This document shows positions 11,894 through 21,565 of a stretch of 64,000 nt of DNA, in pieces. The number at the start of each line of letters is the position of its first letter. The stretch's first letter is position 1. The notes below the pieces were generated by a model that searched no databases, was not told the DNA's origin, and saw nothing but the letters and a program-made list of their open reading frames with translations. The position numbers and the translations under genes were made by a program. Source of the DNA: Isoetes taiwanensis (lineage: Eukaryota; Streptophyta; Lycopodiopsida; Isoetales; Isoetaceae); NCBI GenBank assembly GCA_021234155.1, contig JAJEKV010000001.1:32874177-32938176 (forward strand), read 5' to 3'.

Positions 11894-12567
11894 ATGGTTA
11901 CTTCTTCATTTAGGCGATGGTACAGCGCCACTGCTCATATGGCAGAGGCCGACATCAAATCTATCTTTGCTGTCTTCCAGAAAAAAATTGATGTTGATGC
12001 TACCATAAATGTCACACCAATCTACCAAGAGATCATGCAAGAGTTCCAAGCTAAGATAGGCCCTTCATTGATAGAGCTCCCCCCATGCATAGGGTACTTT
12101 GCGCCTAGGACAACCCTTTGAGCCGCACTGAGCGATGTTCCAAACATCGACAAGTACTTAGAAAATAGAGTCGGTCGCATGCCAGACTACATGACCATAT
12201 CCATAAATAGGAAGAGATATTTCTCTTATACTGTTGTTGTAGCCATCTTCTTATCCCACGGAGCCCAAACTCAAATAGGGGAACCCTCCATTCAGTCAAC
12301 GAACATAGAACCCCCTGCCTCCACAGCAGAGGAGCAGCTGCTCCTGGAGTATGAAGGCTCAGAACAGGAGGAGGAACAAGAGGGCGGATAAGGCTACGAC
12401 GTCGACGACCTCATCGACGTCGATCTTATCTAGGAACGGCAGCAAACAGAACAAGAACTTCAAGGCTTCGACGAAGGCCTGCGGATGACAAGGACAGCTC
12501 CCTCGCTCGGGTTAGGCATCACCAGCTTAACCCCAATCATCATCGAAGGCCAAGAGTACCTCCTGCT
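11894..12567 (+). pseudogene. gypsy-1A leader ORF 2, N-terminal part
   Basis: Second coding-like block before gag. It starts MVTSSFRRWYSATAH at 11894 and continues in shifted frames through DYMTISINRKRYFSYTVVVA to an acidic EYEGSEQEEEQEGG segment (to 12391) and then MTRTAPSLGLGITSLTPI (to 12567). The 9-kb TIR element interrupts it at 12568, and the coding sense resumes at 21566 (HDIKNLPECRDCGYKMDELL). The gypsy-1B counterpart is at 59875-60420 on the minus strand, so the block belongs to the element. It contains no recognised gag, protease or other domain. Confidence 0.5.
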
Positions 12568-12589
12568 GGGTAAAAGCATGAAAGGGTGT
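12568..12589 (+). repeat. Left terminal inverted repeat of the 9-kb element
   Basis: 22-bp repeat starting GGGTAAAAGCATGAAAGG, perfectly inverted at 21544-21565. The first base may belong to the target: the flanks allow either a 6-bp duplication CTGCTG (12563-12568 and 21565-21570) or a 4-bp duplication TGCT (12564-12567 and 21566-21569). Confidence 0.95.
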
Positions 12590-12847
12590 ACGTACATCGT
12601 ACTGAATTGAAGGACGAATTTGTGCTTTTTTGGGGTATATTTTAGATGTACATCAAGATATACTATGGTTTGTCGTTTTGTGTCAGATATGCAATGATTG
12701 CAAGATCATCCCTGACAGTGCCCCCGAAATTCTTGGTTAACCACCGAACCACCGAACCAATTCGAATGGATCCGTCCCTCCCTTTCCGAAATTCCCCTTT
12801 TCACAGATCCGAACACCGAATTCGAATTCCGTATAAACACATGCCAA

Positions 12848-13516
12848 TTGAATCTACAAGAAATACAAATCAATTTCAATCTGTTCATAGAGGGAGAGAA
12901 TTCCAATGGAAGTGATGGTTCTAAGCGCAAGTATGCCGACATTGGCCAGTGTTATGCCACAAAACAAATAAAGCAGCGTGTTGACAGGTCGGTGGATTGC
13001 ATCCTCAGTTGCTGGCAAACGCTTCGTCCAAATCAAAGATTAGTTTTTGTGCTCGCTTTGTTGCAAGATGACATGCTTTTTTCTTTTTCGAACCTCAGAA
13101 TTGGAAATCCTTCCGAAGTTATTGTTATGAAATCAATGATCGAAAACTTTGAAAGATGGGCTTCAAGAAGTAAAGTCTCGCTAATAGCAAAGATAAATTG
13201 GCTGCAAAACATTCACTTTGTTATCAATGATTGTTGGAAAAAAGGAGATATAAACAAGAATGTTTCTTCAAAATTGCTAAAGATACAGACAAGAAATTTA
13301 TCCAAAGTCTGCGACAAGAAGAAGGAAGATAATGTCATTAAGTGGAGCAAATGTATAGGCTTTGGCGGGGAAGGATGCCAAGATCAAATAGAATCGATGA
13401 TTCAATCAAATGTCGTCTTAAGTGAATTTTGGCTTGACAATACCAAAGTTTCACCAAAGGTTAGAGATGTCATGAAGAGGAGAACACAAGCAATACAATA
13501 CCTTGATATCTCACAG
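12848..13516 (+). CDS. Exon of plus-strand gene of the 9-kb element, unknown domain
   Basis: Open reading frame of about 220 codons within the TIR element. I recognise no family. The product is basic and mostly helical, with KRKYADIGQCYATKQIKQR near the N-terminus, a Leu-rich LRPNQRLVFVLALLQ segment around residue 60, and Lys-rich stretches after residue 150. The last codon before the ORF ends is CAG followed by GTTTGC (13517), a plausible splice donor, so this is probably an upstream exon of the transposase gene whose recognisable domain starts at about 14117. The start is unresolved because no in-frame ATG opens the ORF; an earlier exon or non-coding leader is likely. It is intact, unlike most frames in the window. 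Confidence 0.5.
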
Positions 13517-13639
13517 GTTTGCTCTTGTAATTGAATCAATTCAGTTTTGGAGATTATGTTTTCTTCCAAAATTCTTTCATGACTTTCTTCTGTACATTCT
13601 AGTTACTGCTCGAAAGGACCGTTAATGAATACACATGGT

Positions 13640-14065
13640 TTTCATGAAATATATTGCATTTTACATTGTTTACATTTTTACATTGTTTACATAGTAGCAG
13701 AAATCTTGCAGTGATGTGCTATTAGGTACTTTTTAGATGTACATCCATTAACACTTACATGTCCATGCAGCTGCATTTACATGTACTTGAATATCAAAAT
13801 TACATCATTTTACATTTTAGTGTACTTTCAGGTAATGAAGCCAAACAAATCATACATTGTACTAATATTGTAACATTAATGTGATGTACTAATATTGGAA
13901 CATTAATTAGATGTACATTAGATGTACACTGGATGTACATTGGATGTACAGTAACAGATCAGTGGAACTGTGTACTAATGTACATTAGATGTACATTAGA
14001 TGTACAGTAACAGATCAGTGGAACTGTTGGATGGACATTTTATGTACATAGAACATACATTAATT
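13640..14065. repeat. ATGTACAT-rich intron/subterminal repeat block
   Basis: Non-coding stretch dense in TTTACATTGTTTACAT, GATGTACATTA and related motifs. A 29-bp segment beginning GATGTACAGTAACAGATC occurs at 13943-13971 and again, exactly, at 13999-14027. It lies between the two plus-strand coding blocks. It may be an intron that has accumulated element-binding motifs. Confidence 0.75.
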
Positions 14066-14116
14066 GTACAATAGTATAGTTCAATACTCTTTTGGCATCT
14101 GGTTGCCGACATCATT

Positions 14117-15581
14117 TTGCTAACATGGTCTTTAATGCTTTTGTTATTGCAAATCGAGCTTTATCAACAGTTTGTATATCGAATCCCGATACCAAAATTA
14201 AGCCTTGACGGTTCGAGTATCTCGAAACCTGATTGCATAAGGAAATTGAAGGAGAGAAACACATGTTGTTGTGTCAAACATGAGCAAGCGGATCTGTGCA
14301 TGTAAAGGGAGATCCCTACATGTTAATTGCTACTTTGCTGCGGCCGCAGTTCCATGCATCCCAAAAAAACAATGGAGTATGTCAAGCAAACAAGAAGACT
14401 TTTGATAATGTTAGTATCTTGTGGAGGTCAACGGTTTTAGAAATATGTGACGGATGAATGGCATAAACTAAAATGCATCAAAGGTGAATGTGATGAATGT
14501 GGAGTGAAGAAATTAGACATCCGGGTCCAAACGAGGAAGATGGAATTGAGAATGTGGACCTGGCAAGTATATGCATATGTCAATGAGCCATCCAAAAAGG
14601 TACATCCGAAGGCTTAGATTAGTTGATCGAATGACAAAGCATCTGCTTTGTTAAAGAACATGAAAAATCAGCTTGCTAAGTTTACGATCATAACTTTACA
14701 AAGACATTGGCAGAAAGCAAACAGGTTTAAAAGATGTGTTGAGAAACTCCCTGATAATAGTGTGTTGTCTGTTGTTGACTTTGCAGAGAACTACACATTG
14801 AAACCAGGGGACGAAGTGCAATCCGAGCATTGGAATCCTGATCAAATTAGTATTTTGGTCCATATTTCAATGATGAAAATAGAAGGTAAGCTTAAAAAAA
14901 GTGGCATTTCTATGTTTTGGATGATGAGGAAGCATGACACTCATTTTGTGCAACATGGTTTTAAATTACATTTGGGGTGGCTTAAGAATAATGGAGGTGG
15001 ACACATAAACCTTCATTATGTGTGGTCGGATGATTGTGCATCTCAATTCAAATCTGCACGGGCATGGTATGGAATCTGTAGATACCATGTTGAAAATAAA
15101 ATTCGAGTGATATGGAATTTCTTTGGATCTGGCCATGGGAAAGGCGCACATAATGGCGAGGCTGGTATAGCAAAGTTGTGGTTTGAGAGCGAGCAGAGAA
15201 AACAAAATGGCATGCCAATGGATGTAGAAACAAAAATTCGTGCGGTTTAAGGGCCAAGGAATCGGATTGTGAAAGGGTATTTTGGGAGGTTGGAAAACAG
15301 ATGTGAACAGGCGGCAAGCATTCAATTGCAAGACTTTACGGTATTTTCAGCAGATACATTCTGTGTCAACTATAAACCCAGCAGATCCAACAAAGTTGCT
15401 ATGCAGACCACTCTCGTGCTTTTGTGATGCTTGCATGAACTTCAATTGGTTGAATTGTGAGAACATTAAACATTGTGGAGAATGGTCTCTAAAAAGTTTG
15501 GAGCCCACAGATCATATTGCCTCTCGTATTGAAGCTGAAAATGATGTGGATGTTTTGTATGCAGAGGACGAGGTGGTTTAG
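14117..15581 (+). pseudogene. Transposase-like protein of the 9-kb element
   Basis: Homologous by eye to a widespread family of transposon-associated proteins. N-terminal Cys/His-rich part: TCCCVKHEQADL (about 14258-14300) and GECDECGVKK (about 14485-14515). The core has VVDFAENY (14773-14796), a spaced EVQSEHWNPDQ block, HYVWSDDCASQFKSARAWY (about 15014-15070) and FFGSGHGKGAHNGEAGIAK (about 15119-15175). The C-terminus has RPLSCFCDACMNFNW (about 15400-15445). Two Asp residues, in DFAEN and SDDC, look like the first two acidic residues of a DDD/E nuclease. At the third block, where homologues as I remember them read GPCDG, this copy has AHNGE. A stop at about 15248-15250 with a frame change, and breaks before 14648, make this copy doubtful as an active enzyme. 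Function in transposition is inferred. Confidence 0.6.
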
Positions 15582-16039
15582 ATGACACCAGTAGTCTGTT
15601 TCAGATGTATTTGTGTCTTTTTTTTGAGCACCATAAATGTGGAAGGTGTTTCATACTATGTTCTCATGTGCACCGTGGAAAAGCATGCATTGGAAGAAGA
15701 TTCAATTGATGACTATGGAAATGAATACTCTGCGGCACTAGTGTCATTGAAGGACAATAATCCCAGTGCGCCACAATAAGTATAAACCGCTTCCTACTAA
15801 GAATGTTTTGGTACCGCAGAATGCTGGATTGGGGTTCAATCCCATTCAAGAAAGTAAAACACAAAATTTGAAGGGGCAAGCCATGACATTTCACTTGCCG
15901 ATGAAGTCCATGAGACATTGTTATCACAACTTCCAAAGAAAATGACATGGACTAAGTCGATCTGTAGTACTTTCCGAAATATTGTAATACTTTGTTCATA
16001 TAAAAGATAAGAACCAAGAACCGGACTACTTGAAGTGCA

Positions 16040-16104
16040 TTATGTACATCAATGTACATAAGATGTACAACAGATGTACATCTTATGTACATCTGTTGTA
16101 CATT
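16040..16104. terminator. Nested ATGTACAT palindromes between convergent genes
   Basis: Two overlapping inverted repeats: ATAAGATGTACA / TGTACATCTTAT and ACAACAGATGTACAT / ATGTACATCTGTTGT. They sit where the plus-strand gene (last coding base about 15580-15779) and the minus-strand gene (last codon at 16293) face each other. A role as shared 3' end or protein-binding site is inference. Confidence 0.5.
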
Positions 16105-16292
16105 CCAGAAATATTATAAAAATTTGTTAAGTGTAAGTTGATTAGAATTGAACACAAGAAAGTTGAATTGCATAAACATTAAAAATAGTTTCAATCATGG
16201 CAAAGATAAGAAATGGACAGGTTTTCATGTACAAATGGTTGATATATTTATATTGTGGACATAAATACAACACACCCGAAAATGAGCATGGC

Positions 16293-16740
16293 TCATAATT
16301 CATGACCAAGCTTCAAAATGTCAGTAGGAGCCTGATATCTTATGACTATTGCATCATGTCTTCCAGCCCGCCGAGAGGCTGAAGAGATATCCTCTAAAGC
16401 AGTAGTCCATGCGGTTTCTATAGCACGTGCCACTGGCAAACCTTTCCATCCTACATGGCCTGCATCTTCCAGACACGCGTGCCTTCCCCAAGGGTTGTGC
16501 AACAAGTGATTTGCTGCCAATATACATTTCATGGTTGCTCGTTCCTCATAATTTTCAATTTGCTCAACCTTTTCCCAAAGTTCAGGAACAGCAGTATAGA
16601 GGCGATAATCGGTCCCCAACCCTATGTACTTGCAGCTTGTGTTGTTTTGTATTACCTCCGGGTGCAGCGTGAAACTCTATCTCTTAGTTTCTTAATAGTC
16701 TTTTGTGTTTCATCCATTCATCTACAAAGCAAATGAAGAT
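16293..16740 (-). CDS. Last exon(s) of the minus-strand gene or separate small gene
   Basis: Open frame ending AIVIRYQAPTDILKLGHEL with stop at 16293. The 108-residue part (16293-16619) has DYRLYTAVPELWEKVEQIENYEERATMK, a helical, charged segment with no recognised domain. A typical acceptor (TTTGCTTTGTAG then ATGAATGG, about 16729) precedes the coding stretch DETQKTIKKLRDRVSRC. A frame change near 16655 separates the two. It may continue the FCP1-like exon through a donor near 16875, or be an independent ORF. Confidence 0.4.
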
Positions 16741-16857
16741 CACTTAATTATGTATACACACTCATAATTGTACCAATAAGAGAGACAAGAAAAAGAGTAC
16801 TCAAGTGCAATGAACAAAAACTTTGATACATATATTCATAACATTTGAATTTGTACA

Positions 16858-17695
16858 TCAGTCAAAGTCTGTACCAACAATGGGCGGTCGAGAGGCCAAT
16901 AACATGATGGCGCTTTCTCCATTCCTTGTCTCAGTATATTGACTAAATTTAGGCGCGAGAGCACCAAAAAAATCTGCTTCCACCCTTTCTCGATATGCTA
17001 TCTGGCCGCATTAGTCATTGGATGCTCTTTCATATAAACTATACCATCTTCTTCGCCATTTTGAATCCATTAAGCCATGGAATGAGCTCCATGACAAGCA
17101 ACTGTCACCGGCTAATATCGGTGTCAAGAGAAAGGACATATGTAGCTTCCTACGAGATTCAAAGTGGATTTGTATCTTTCGTCGTCGATCGTAATCCGTA
17201 TGTCCATAGTACTCTGGGTACTCTTTCCATACCACAACTACTGGTTTCACAAACAACTCCTTTTGAGGTTCAAGAGGGTGTCCGCGTGGCGAGTCCAACA
17301 ACGCTCCCCGGCTGTAAACAAACTTCAGCTTTATGGAAAAAGCATCACAAATATGTTCCACAATTGGGTGAAGATTTTTAGAAGTGAGTGAAGACCAGAT
17401 GGCAACATCAAACCCTTCTCTTACAAATGCTAACAGTGATGCTAACCCCCCTGGCCTGCAGTAAAAAAACATGTTTCCTATATTAAATTGAAGCTCATCT
17501 TTCTGGATCTGTTGGTATCTTGAGTTAATATTTTCATTCTTGTGCACACTCTTGCCCAACATAGAATTTAAGTCAAAGATAATGAGCTTTCTGAACAACT
17601 GCTTGTATATTCATCTCGCCTTCTACAATTAATGCCTCCATTAGATGATCCCTCCGTGACTTGGCATAGGCATCAGTGAACCAACTGGGTGTCAT
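16858..17695 (-). CDS. FCP1/NIF-like HAD phosphatase domain in the 9-kb element
   Basis: Exon entered by a good acceptor (ATGCAG, then ATGACACCC at 17695). After MTPSWFTDAYAKSRRD comes an FCP1/NIF-type domain: KLIIFDLNSMLGK (about 17585-17550), FYCRPGGLASLLAFV, then FDVAIWSSLTSKNLHPIVEHI (about 17410-17350), VVVVWKEYPEYYGH and, in a neighbouring frame, ITIDDERYKSTLNLVGSYI (about 17185-17130). Known FCP1-like enzymes dephosphorylate the RNA polymerase II C-terminal domain using a DxDx(T/V) motif and a late DD motif. Here motif I reads DLNSM, with Asn in place of the second Asp, as in many plant NIF-like paralogues, while the DDxxxK block is kept. One-base frame changes near 17600 and 17195 interrupt the copy. 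The C-terminal tail ends VGTDFD with stop at 16858. Confidence 0.7.
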
Positions 17696-17766
17696 CTGCA
17701 TGGTGCACAAGTATTAGAGGACTATACCAACAAATAACTAATAGGAAAATGACATGTTCTACTTAC

Positions 17767-18621
17767 AAAAATGGAGCTTGGCTGTGCATCAACCACGGCA
17801 TCTATGAATTTGTGCATGTAAGCCACAATGTACATGCAAGGGTTGCTGGTACTAGTTTCTGGCATTTTAGGACAGAACACAGGAGCATCAAAGTTCTTCC
17901 TACCATGGCTTAAGCTGTTGGATCCGAGCATCATGTTATTGATCACGAGCTTATGAAACCTGCAAAATTGCAATGTGAGAATAAATCAAGCATAAATCAA
18001 GCATAAGAAATTGCAATATGAGAATAATCAAATCATAAAAAACAAAATAGAAACTCATACTTACTTCTGGACCACTTTAGCATCGGGTACATAGCCTTTG
18101 ACAGGAGAGAGGATCTGTATACTTGGGCTAGCTATAGATGGAAAAGTGCTTTTCACTGGACCAGCAAGCACAAGTATTGCCAATGCCACATTTGGGCCTT
18201 GCAGAATTGGAACAAATATGTATTGGCATCTTGCAATCAAAATGCCATCCAGCCCTTCCTTTATGTTAGTGTTCTGTGCATCTCCCCCCCCGGTTCTTGA
18301 GGGAATTCACAAAATTCTGGAAGGTGTCCGGTCGAACCATAAAAAACTTGTGTTTCCAATCAGATGGAAGACCGCTACAAAGGTACCTGCACACAAATCC
18401 AGAATACATATTAATACATAAGATGAGTGACTTAGGGAATGAAATAACATAAATATGTTGAAATACTAGCCTACCTCCCATAGACATCTACCATCTTAGA
18501 GGTCAAGTCCAGCTTCCAGCAGAACTCGTCAACATCACTTTGAAAGATAGAGGGTGCAGGCTTAGGAGGACAGTCCCTATAAGGAGTGAATGGAACCAAC
18601 CTTTTCAGTCGGTTCACTAAA
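17767..18621 (-). CDS. Ulp1/C48-protease-like exons of the minus-strand gene
   Basis: Three exons with canonical borders: 18621-18475, 18386-18065 and 17959-17767 (acceptors TTGTACAG, TGTGCAG, TTTTGCAG; donors GTAGGC, GTAAGT, GTAAGT). They read DVDEFCWKLDLTSKMVDVYG, then YLCSGLPSDWKHKFF...GLDGILIARCQYIFVPILQGPN, then FDAPVFCPKM..SNPCMYIVAYMHKFID. The last block resembles the catalytic-Cys strand of Ulp1-type peptidases (xxCxxYVxxYM), and IFVPILQG resembles the strand carrying the catalytic His, which is replaced here by Asn. A run of seven Gs near 18290 shifts the frame. Such peptidases remove SUMO-like tags and are carried by some plant DNA transposons. The assignment is moderate; the protein is divergent and may be inactive. 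Confidence 0.45.
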
Positions 18622-18687
18622 CTGTACAAGGAAACAACAACATTAGCAAAAGAATATATCTATTGTAATCAATTGTATATTACTCAC

Positions 18688-19339
18688 CTTGTAAATTCAT
18701 CACCTGCTTCAGCATCTTCTGTGGACTGCTGCACCTTATTTGTTATCACATCAATATTTGCATGTAGCTCCTCTTCCTCTTCCGGTTCCGACTCAGAAGG
18801 ATCAGGATCAGCTTCCTTCACGGCCTGTGATCGTGTCCTATCCACAAAAAAAATGTGGTTAATTATCATAAATCTGAGATGTTTAACAAAATTAGTTCAT
18901 CTTGGACATACCTCTTTCTTGGTGGTGGTGGCACTTTTTGCCCGAGATTTTCTTTTCTGAGAACATTTTTTGTTCTTTGGGAGATTTTGCTTTTTTTTTT
19001 CCTCTTCCGTGAGTTACATCACCAAAGCATTCTTTTGCCTCCTCTTTGGAGTGGACTCAACTACCAACTCAACTTCCTCTTCCCCGTATCTCACCGGGAT
19101 AAAATCTGATCTGTGTCCTTTGTAGCTTCAGTAACAGTCCGAATCGGCACCCGCAGATGATGCTTTGAGGCGAGTGAATCTTTCTTAGGAGCTTCTCCAA
19201 TTACTAATTTAGCACTTGGTGATGAAAGTGTTTCTGTTGCAGCAGTCATTGAAGGCTCTGCACCTGCAACTGCTTTAGCTTTCTCAAGTGCCATCCTCTC
19301 TATTTCCTCAACTTCACTTTGCCATGTTCGAGGAGGCAC
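18688..19339 (-). CDS. Acidic and Lys-rich linker exons of the minus-strand gene
   Basis: The stretch 19339-18912 reads TWQSEVEEIERMALEKAKAV...PSAKLVIGEAPKK and, in a shifted frame, EEEVELVVESTPKRRQKN and KKCSQKRKSRAKSATTTKK. It ends at a perfect donor (AAGAAAGAG, then GTATGTCC at 18911). After an intron the exon 18837-18688 (acceptor GTGGATAG) encodes an acidic segment, PDPSESEPEEEEELHANID, and ends at GTGAGT. Low-complexity charged linkers with possible basic nuclear signals are typical of nuclear proteins; no enzymatic domain is seen. Confidence 0.5.
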
Positions 19340-19569
19340 TTATTCGGTAATCTTGTAAATGTCATTGGTGATCCGGAGTCGGAAGGTTGAGGGTCTACGA
19401 TTCACCGCTTATGCTCAATAACATCCGTAAAGAGAGTCGATGCAGATGGCTCAAGAACATCGACCATTAAAGCCGCATACGATAGGAACAAATTCATCCG
19501 CAAAACAAACAAATGATCTAAATTTCAATAGACATAAAAGAACATGAAAACAGAACTTAAACAATGAGA

Positions 19570-20010
19570 AATATCTGGTACATTCTGCTTCAACATGTAC
19601 ATTTCATGTACATAAAATGTACCAAATGTACGTAACTACATTTAACTGTAGCCAAATGTACACGTACATGTTCCTCAATGTACATAGATGTACATCAATG
19701 CACCCAGATGTACCCAGATGTACCCAGGTATCCAGTTAGGGAATGTAGATCTATGCCCAAAAAAAGCACATATATGTAAAAAATGCACATACTTATGAAT
19801 CCATCTACAGATGCACTCTAAAAATAAATGCATGTACATCTATTTGCAGATGTAGACTCCATTAGATACATGTACAACTGATACAACTGCAGTCCAAGCT
19901 AAAAAATAAAAGCATCAATAAACAAGCAAATATATGCCTATGTACCTCTACATCTGATTTACACTAAAAAGTTATACATGTACAAGGAATAGCAATGCAA
20001 TCAAAGCCAT
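19570..20010. repeat. Second ATGTACAT-rich block
   Basis: Cluster of TGTACATTTCATGTACATAAAATGTACC, ACGTACATG, TGTACATAGATGTACATC and CAGATGTACCCAGATGTACC-type motifs, inside non-coding DNA of the minus-strand gene. It uses the same motif family as the blocks at 13640-14065 and 16040-16104. Confidence 0.75.
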
Positions 20011-20114
20011 ACATGTAGAACTATGCACATTACAATAACAAATATGAATTAAGAGAAATATAAGTTTAAATTGGTTGAGAGCAATGCATACCTTTCACAA
20101 AAGGGGAAACCAAG

Positions 20115-20840
20115 TCAATTCAATGCCCTCATCCCGGGCACGCAACCTTTTATGCAATTAAATCTTTCATGGACCCGATAACACAAGCGTAAGAGGCAAT
20201 AAGCATCTCGCATGGAGCTAGCAGCAACAAACCAGTTTTGCCAAAGCCTTGGCCATAACAGGTACATGAACCGAATGTGATGAACCTGCTCTATAGAAGT
20301 AGCTCCTACGAGGGTAGGGCCTCGGGTCGCGAGAACAATAGGTCCCCGCTCTCCCCATGAAATCCAAAATCTGTGAATGCCTTTGCTGAACCAATTCAAT
20401 GCAATTAAGTTTTTCCTTTGCTTGTTCAATTGAGATTTCATGCCTTTCAATATCTTTAGTTGCTTCCCCGCAAACCAATTTCTAGCTTAGAAGAGTCTTT
20501 GCTCTTTCTCATGTCTACTCATAACCAAGTCTTCCAACTTGTACTTCAACACTCAAGATAACTTGATTTCCAAAGTAGGATCCCGGGACAATTTGTCAAA
20601 TTCTGTTTTGTCTCATCTATTTTCTGGCGACTGCTGCAGATCTTCGGATAGCATATCCTTTCTACCCTCAATCCGGTGATGACCTTCAATGCATCCCTCC
20701 TTTTTTTCTTCCAAAGCTTCTACTTCATTCAATAGGTTAGTTTTCTCCTCCAACCCATGCTTAAGTAATCGCTTTATTGTGTCAACATCTGATCTAGAAT
20801 AACCCGGGGCTCTAATATTCTCACCGCAATACGATGTCAT
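20115..20840 (-). CDS. Coiled-coil exon(s) of the minus-strand gene
   Basis: Broken but clearly coding-like stretch. YSRSDVDTIKRLLKHGLEEKTNLLNEVEALEEKKE (about 20800-20690) and IERHEISIEQAKEKLNCIELVQQRHSQILDFM (about 20450-20350) have the heptad pattern of coiled coils. The second ends near an RAGTY segment. Stops at about 20613 and a frame change divide the region. It lies between the first exon and the charged linker and probably mediates oligomerisation. Exon borders inside it are not resolved. Confidence 0.4.
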
Positions 20841-20861
20841 GTTTGATATTTGAGGATTTAC

Positions 20862-21308
20862 CTGTTATAGGGTCCTCTGTAACGTCAGAAATGAGGGTTT
20901 TGGCAAGATCTTTGGCGGTCCTAGCCACGTCCATCCAATCAACAAGTTGTCCCTTCAAGTGAAGAGCAAATGCTCTGGCAAAATAGGTAGAAATATAATG
21001 GTTTGTAACCTGTTTCTTGCCATAAACCAATTCATAATATTTAAAAAAATCATCTTTCCATGCGTTACGGATTCTCCTTCCTTGAATCCTCGTCTATTTT
21101 TTGGAGCTTCACCCCATACCTCGTTCATAACCATCTCTAGGTTGGGTATGTGGGCCTCTGCATGTTTATCACGGAGGTCTTTGGCTTGGATCACTTCAGA
21201 ACCCAAATGTAAGCTCCTTGGAGGTAAAATTCCACTGCCGGAAGCACTGGCTTCTTGCTTGGGTTGTGATGATGAGCAAGCACTCATCTGGGGGCATTTT
21301 GGGGCCAT
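20862..21308 (-). CDS. First exon of the minus-strand gene
   Basis: An ATG at 21308 opens MAPKCPQMSACSSSQPKQEAS, a Ser-rich N-terminus, followed by HLGSEVIQAKDLRDKHAEAH and a helical segment. After a one-base frame change near 21070 it continues NAWKDDFFKYYELVYGK and HYISTYFARAFALHLKGQLVDW, and ends at a donor (ATAACAG, then GTAAATCC at 20861). No family is recognised. The gene begins about 255 bp inside the right TIR, so its promoter must lie within the last few hundred bases of the element. Confidence 0.5.
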
Positions 21309-21543
21309 AGCTAGATGAAGAATTCGTGATCGGAATTCAAGCAGAGAAGGCAGGGGCGGGATAGTGAACGAGAGGCAAACCAAGAAAGAATTTGGGAAAG
21401 AATTTCAAAATCCAAAAATTGTGCGGTTTCAGAGTGGTGGATAGCCATTAATCATGGCAGTTACTAGCGGGTCATGATGACAGTTATTCCAAAAATGTGC
21501 ATTCGGTACATATGTATATGTACAAAAAGGGCTACATTTATAG

Positions 21544-21565
21544 ACACCCTTTCATGCTTTTACCC
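21544..21565 (-). repeat. Right terminal inverted repeat of the 9-kb element
   Basis: Exact inverse of 12568-12589, ending CATGCTTTTACCC. The following CTGCTGCACGAC restores the interrupted leader ORF. Confidence 0.95.

Larger units (their letters stand above)
12569..21564. mobile_element. ~9.0-kb TIR DNA element with two convergent genes
   Basis: A perfect 22-bp inverted repeat bounds the insertion, and a short target duplication flanks it. The uninterrupted target (CTCCTGCTGCACGACATAAA) is present at 25640-25660 in the tandem duplicate and, with small changes, on the minus strand of gypsy-1B near 59910, so the insertion limits are certain to one base. Inside, plus-strand exons (12848-15581) encode a transposase-like protein, and a spliced minus-strand gene (21308-16293) encodes coiled-coil, acidic, Ulp1-like and FCP1-like parts. 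ATGTACAT-type motifs recur near both ends and between the genes. The superfamily is unresolved. A 4-bp duplication would suit Sola-like elements and a 6-bp one others; CACTA, hAT (8 bp) and MULE (9 bp) do not fit. Confidence 0.9.
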
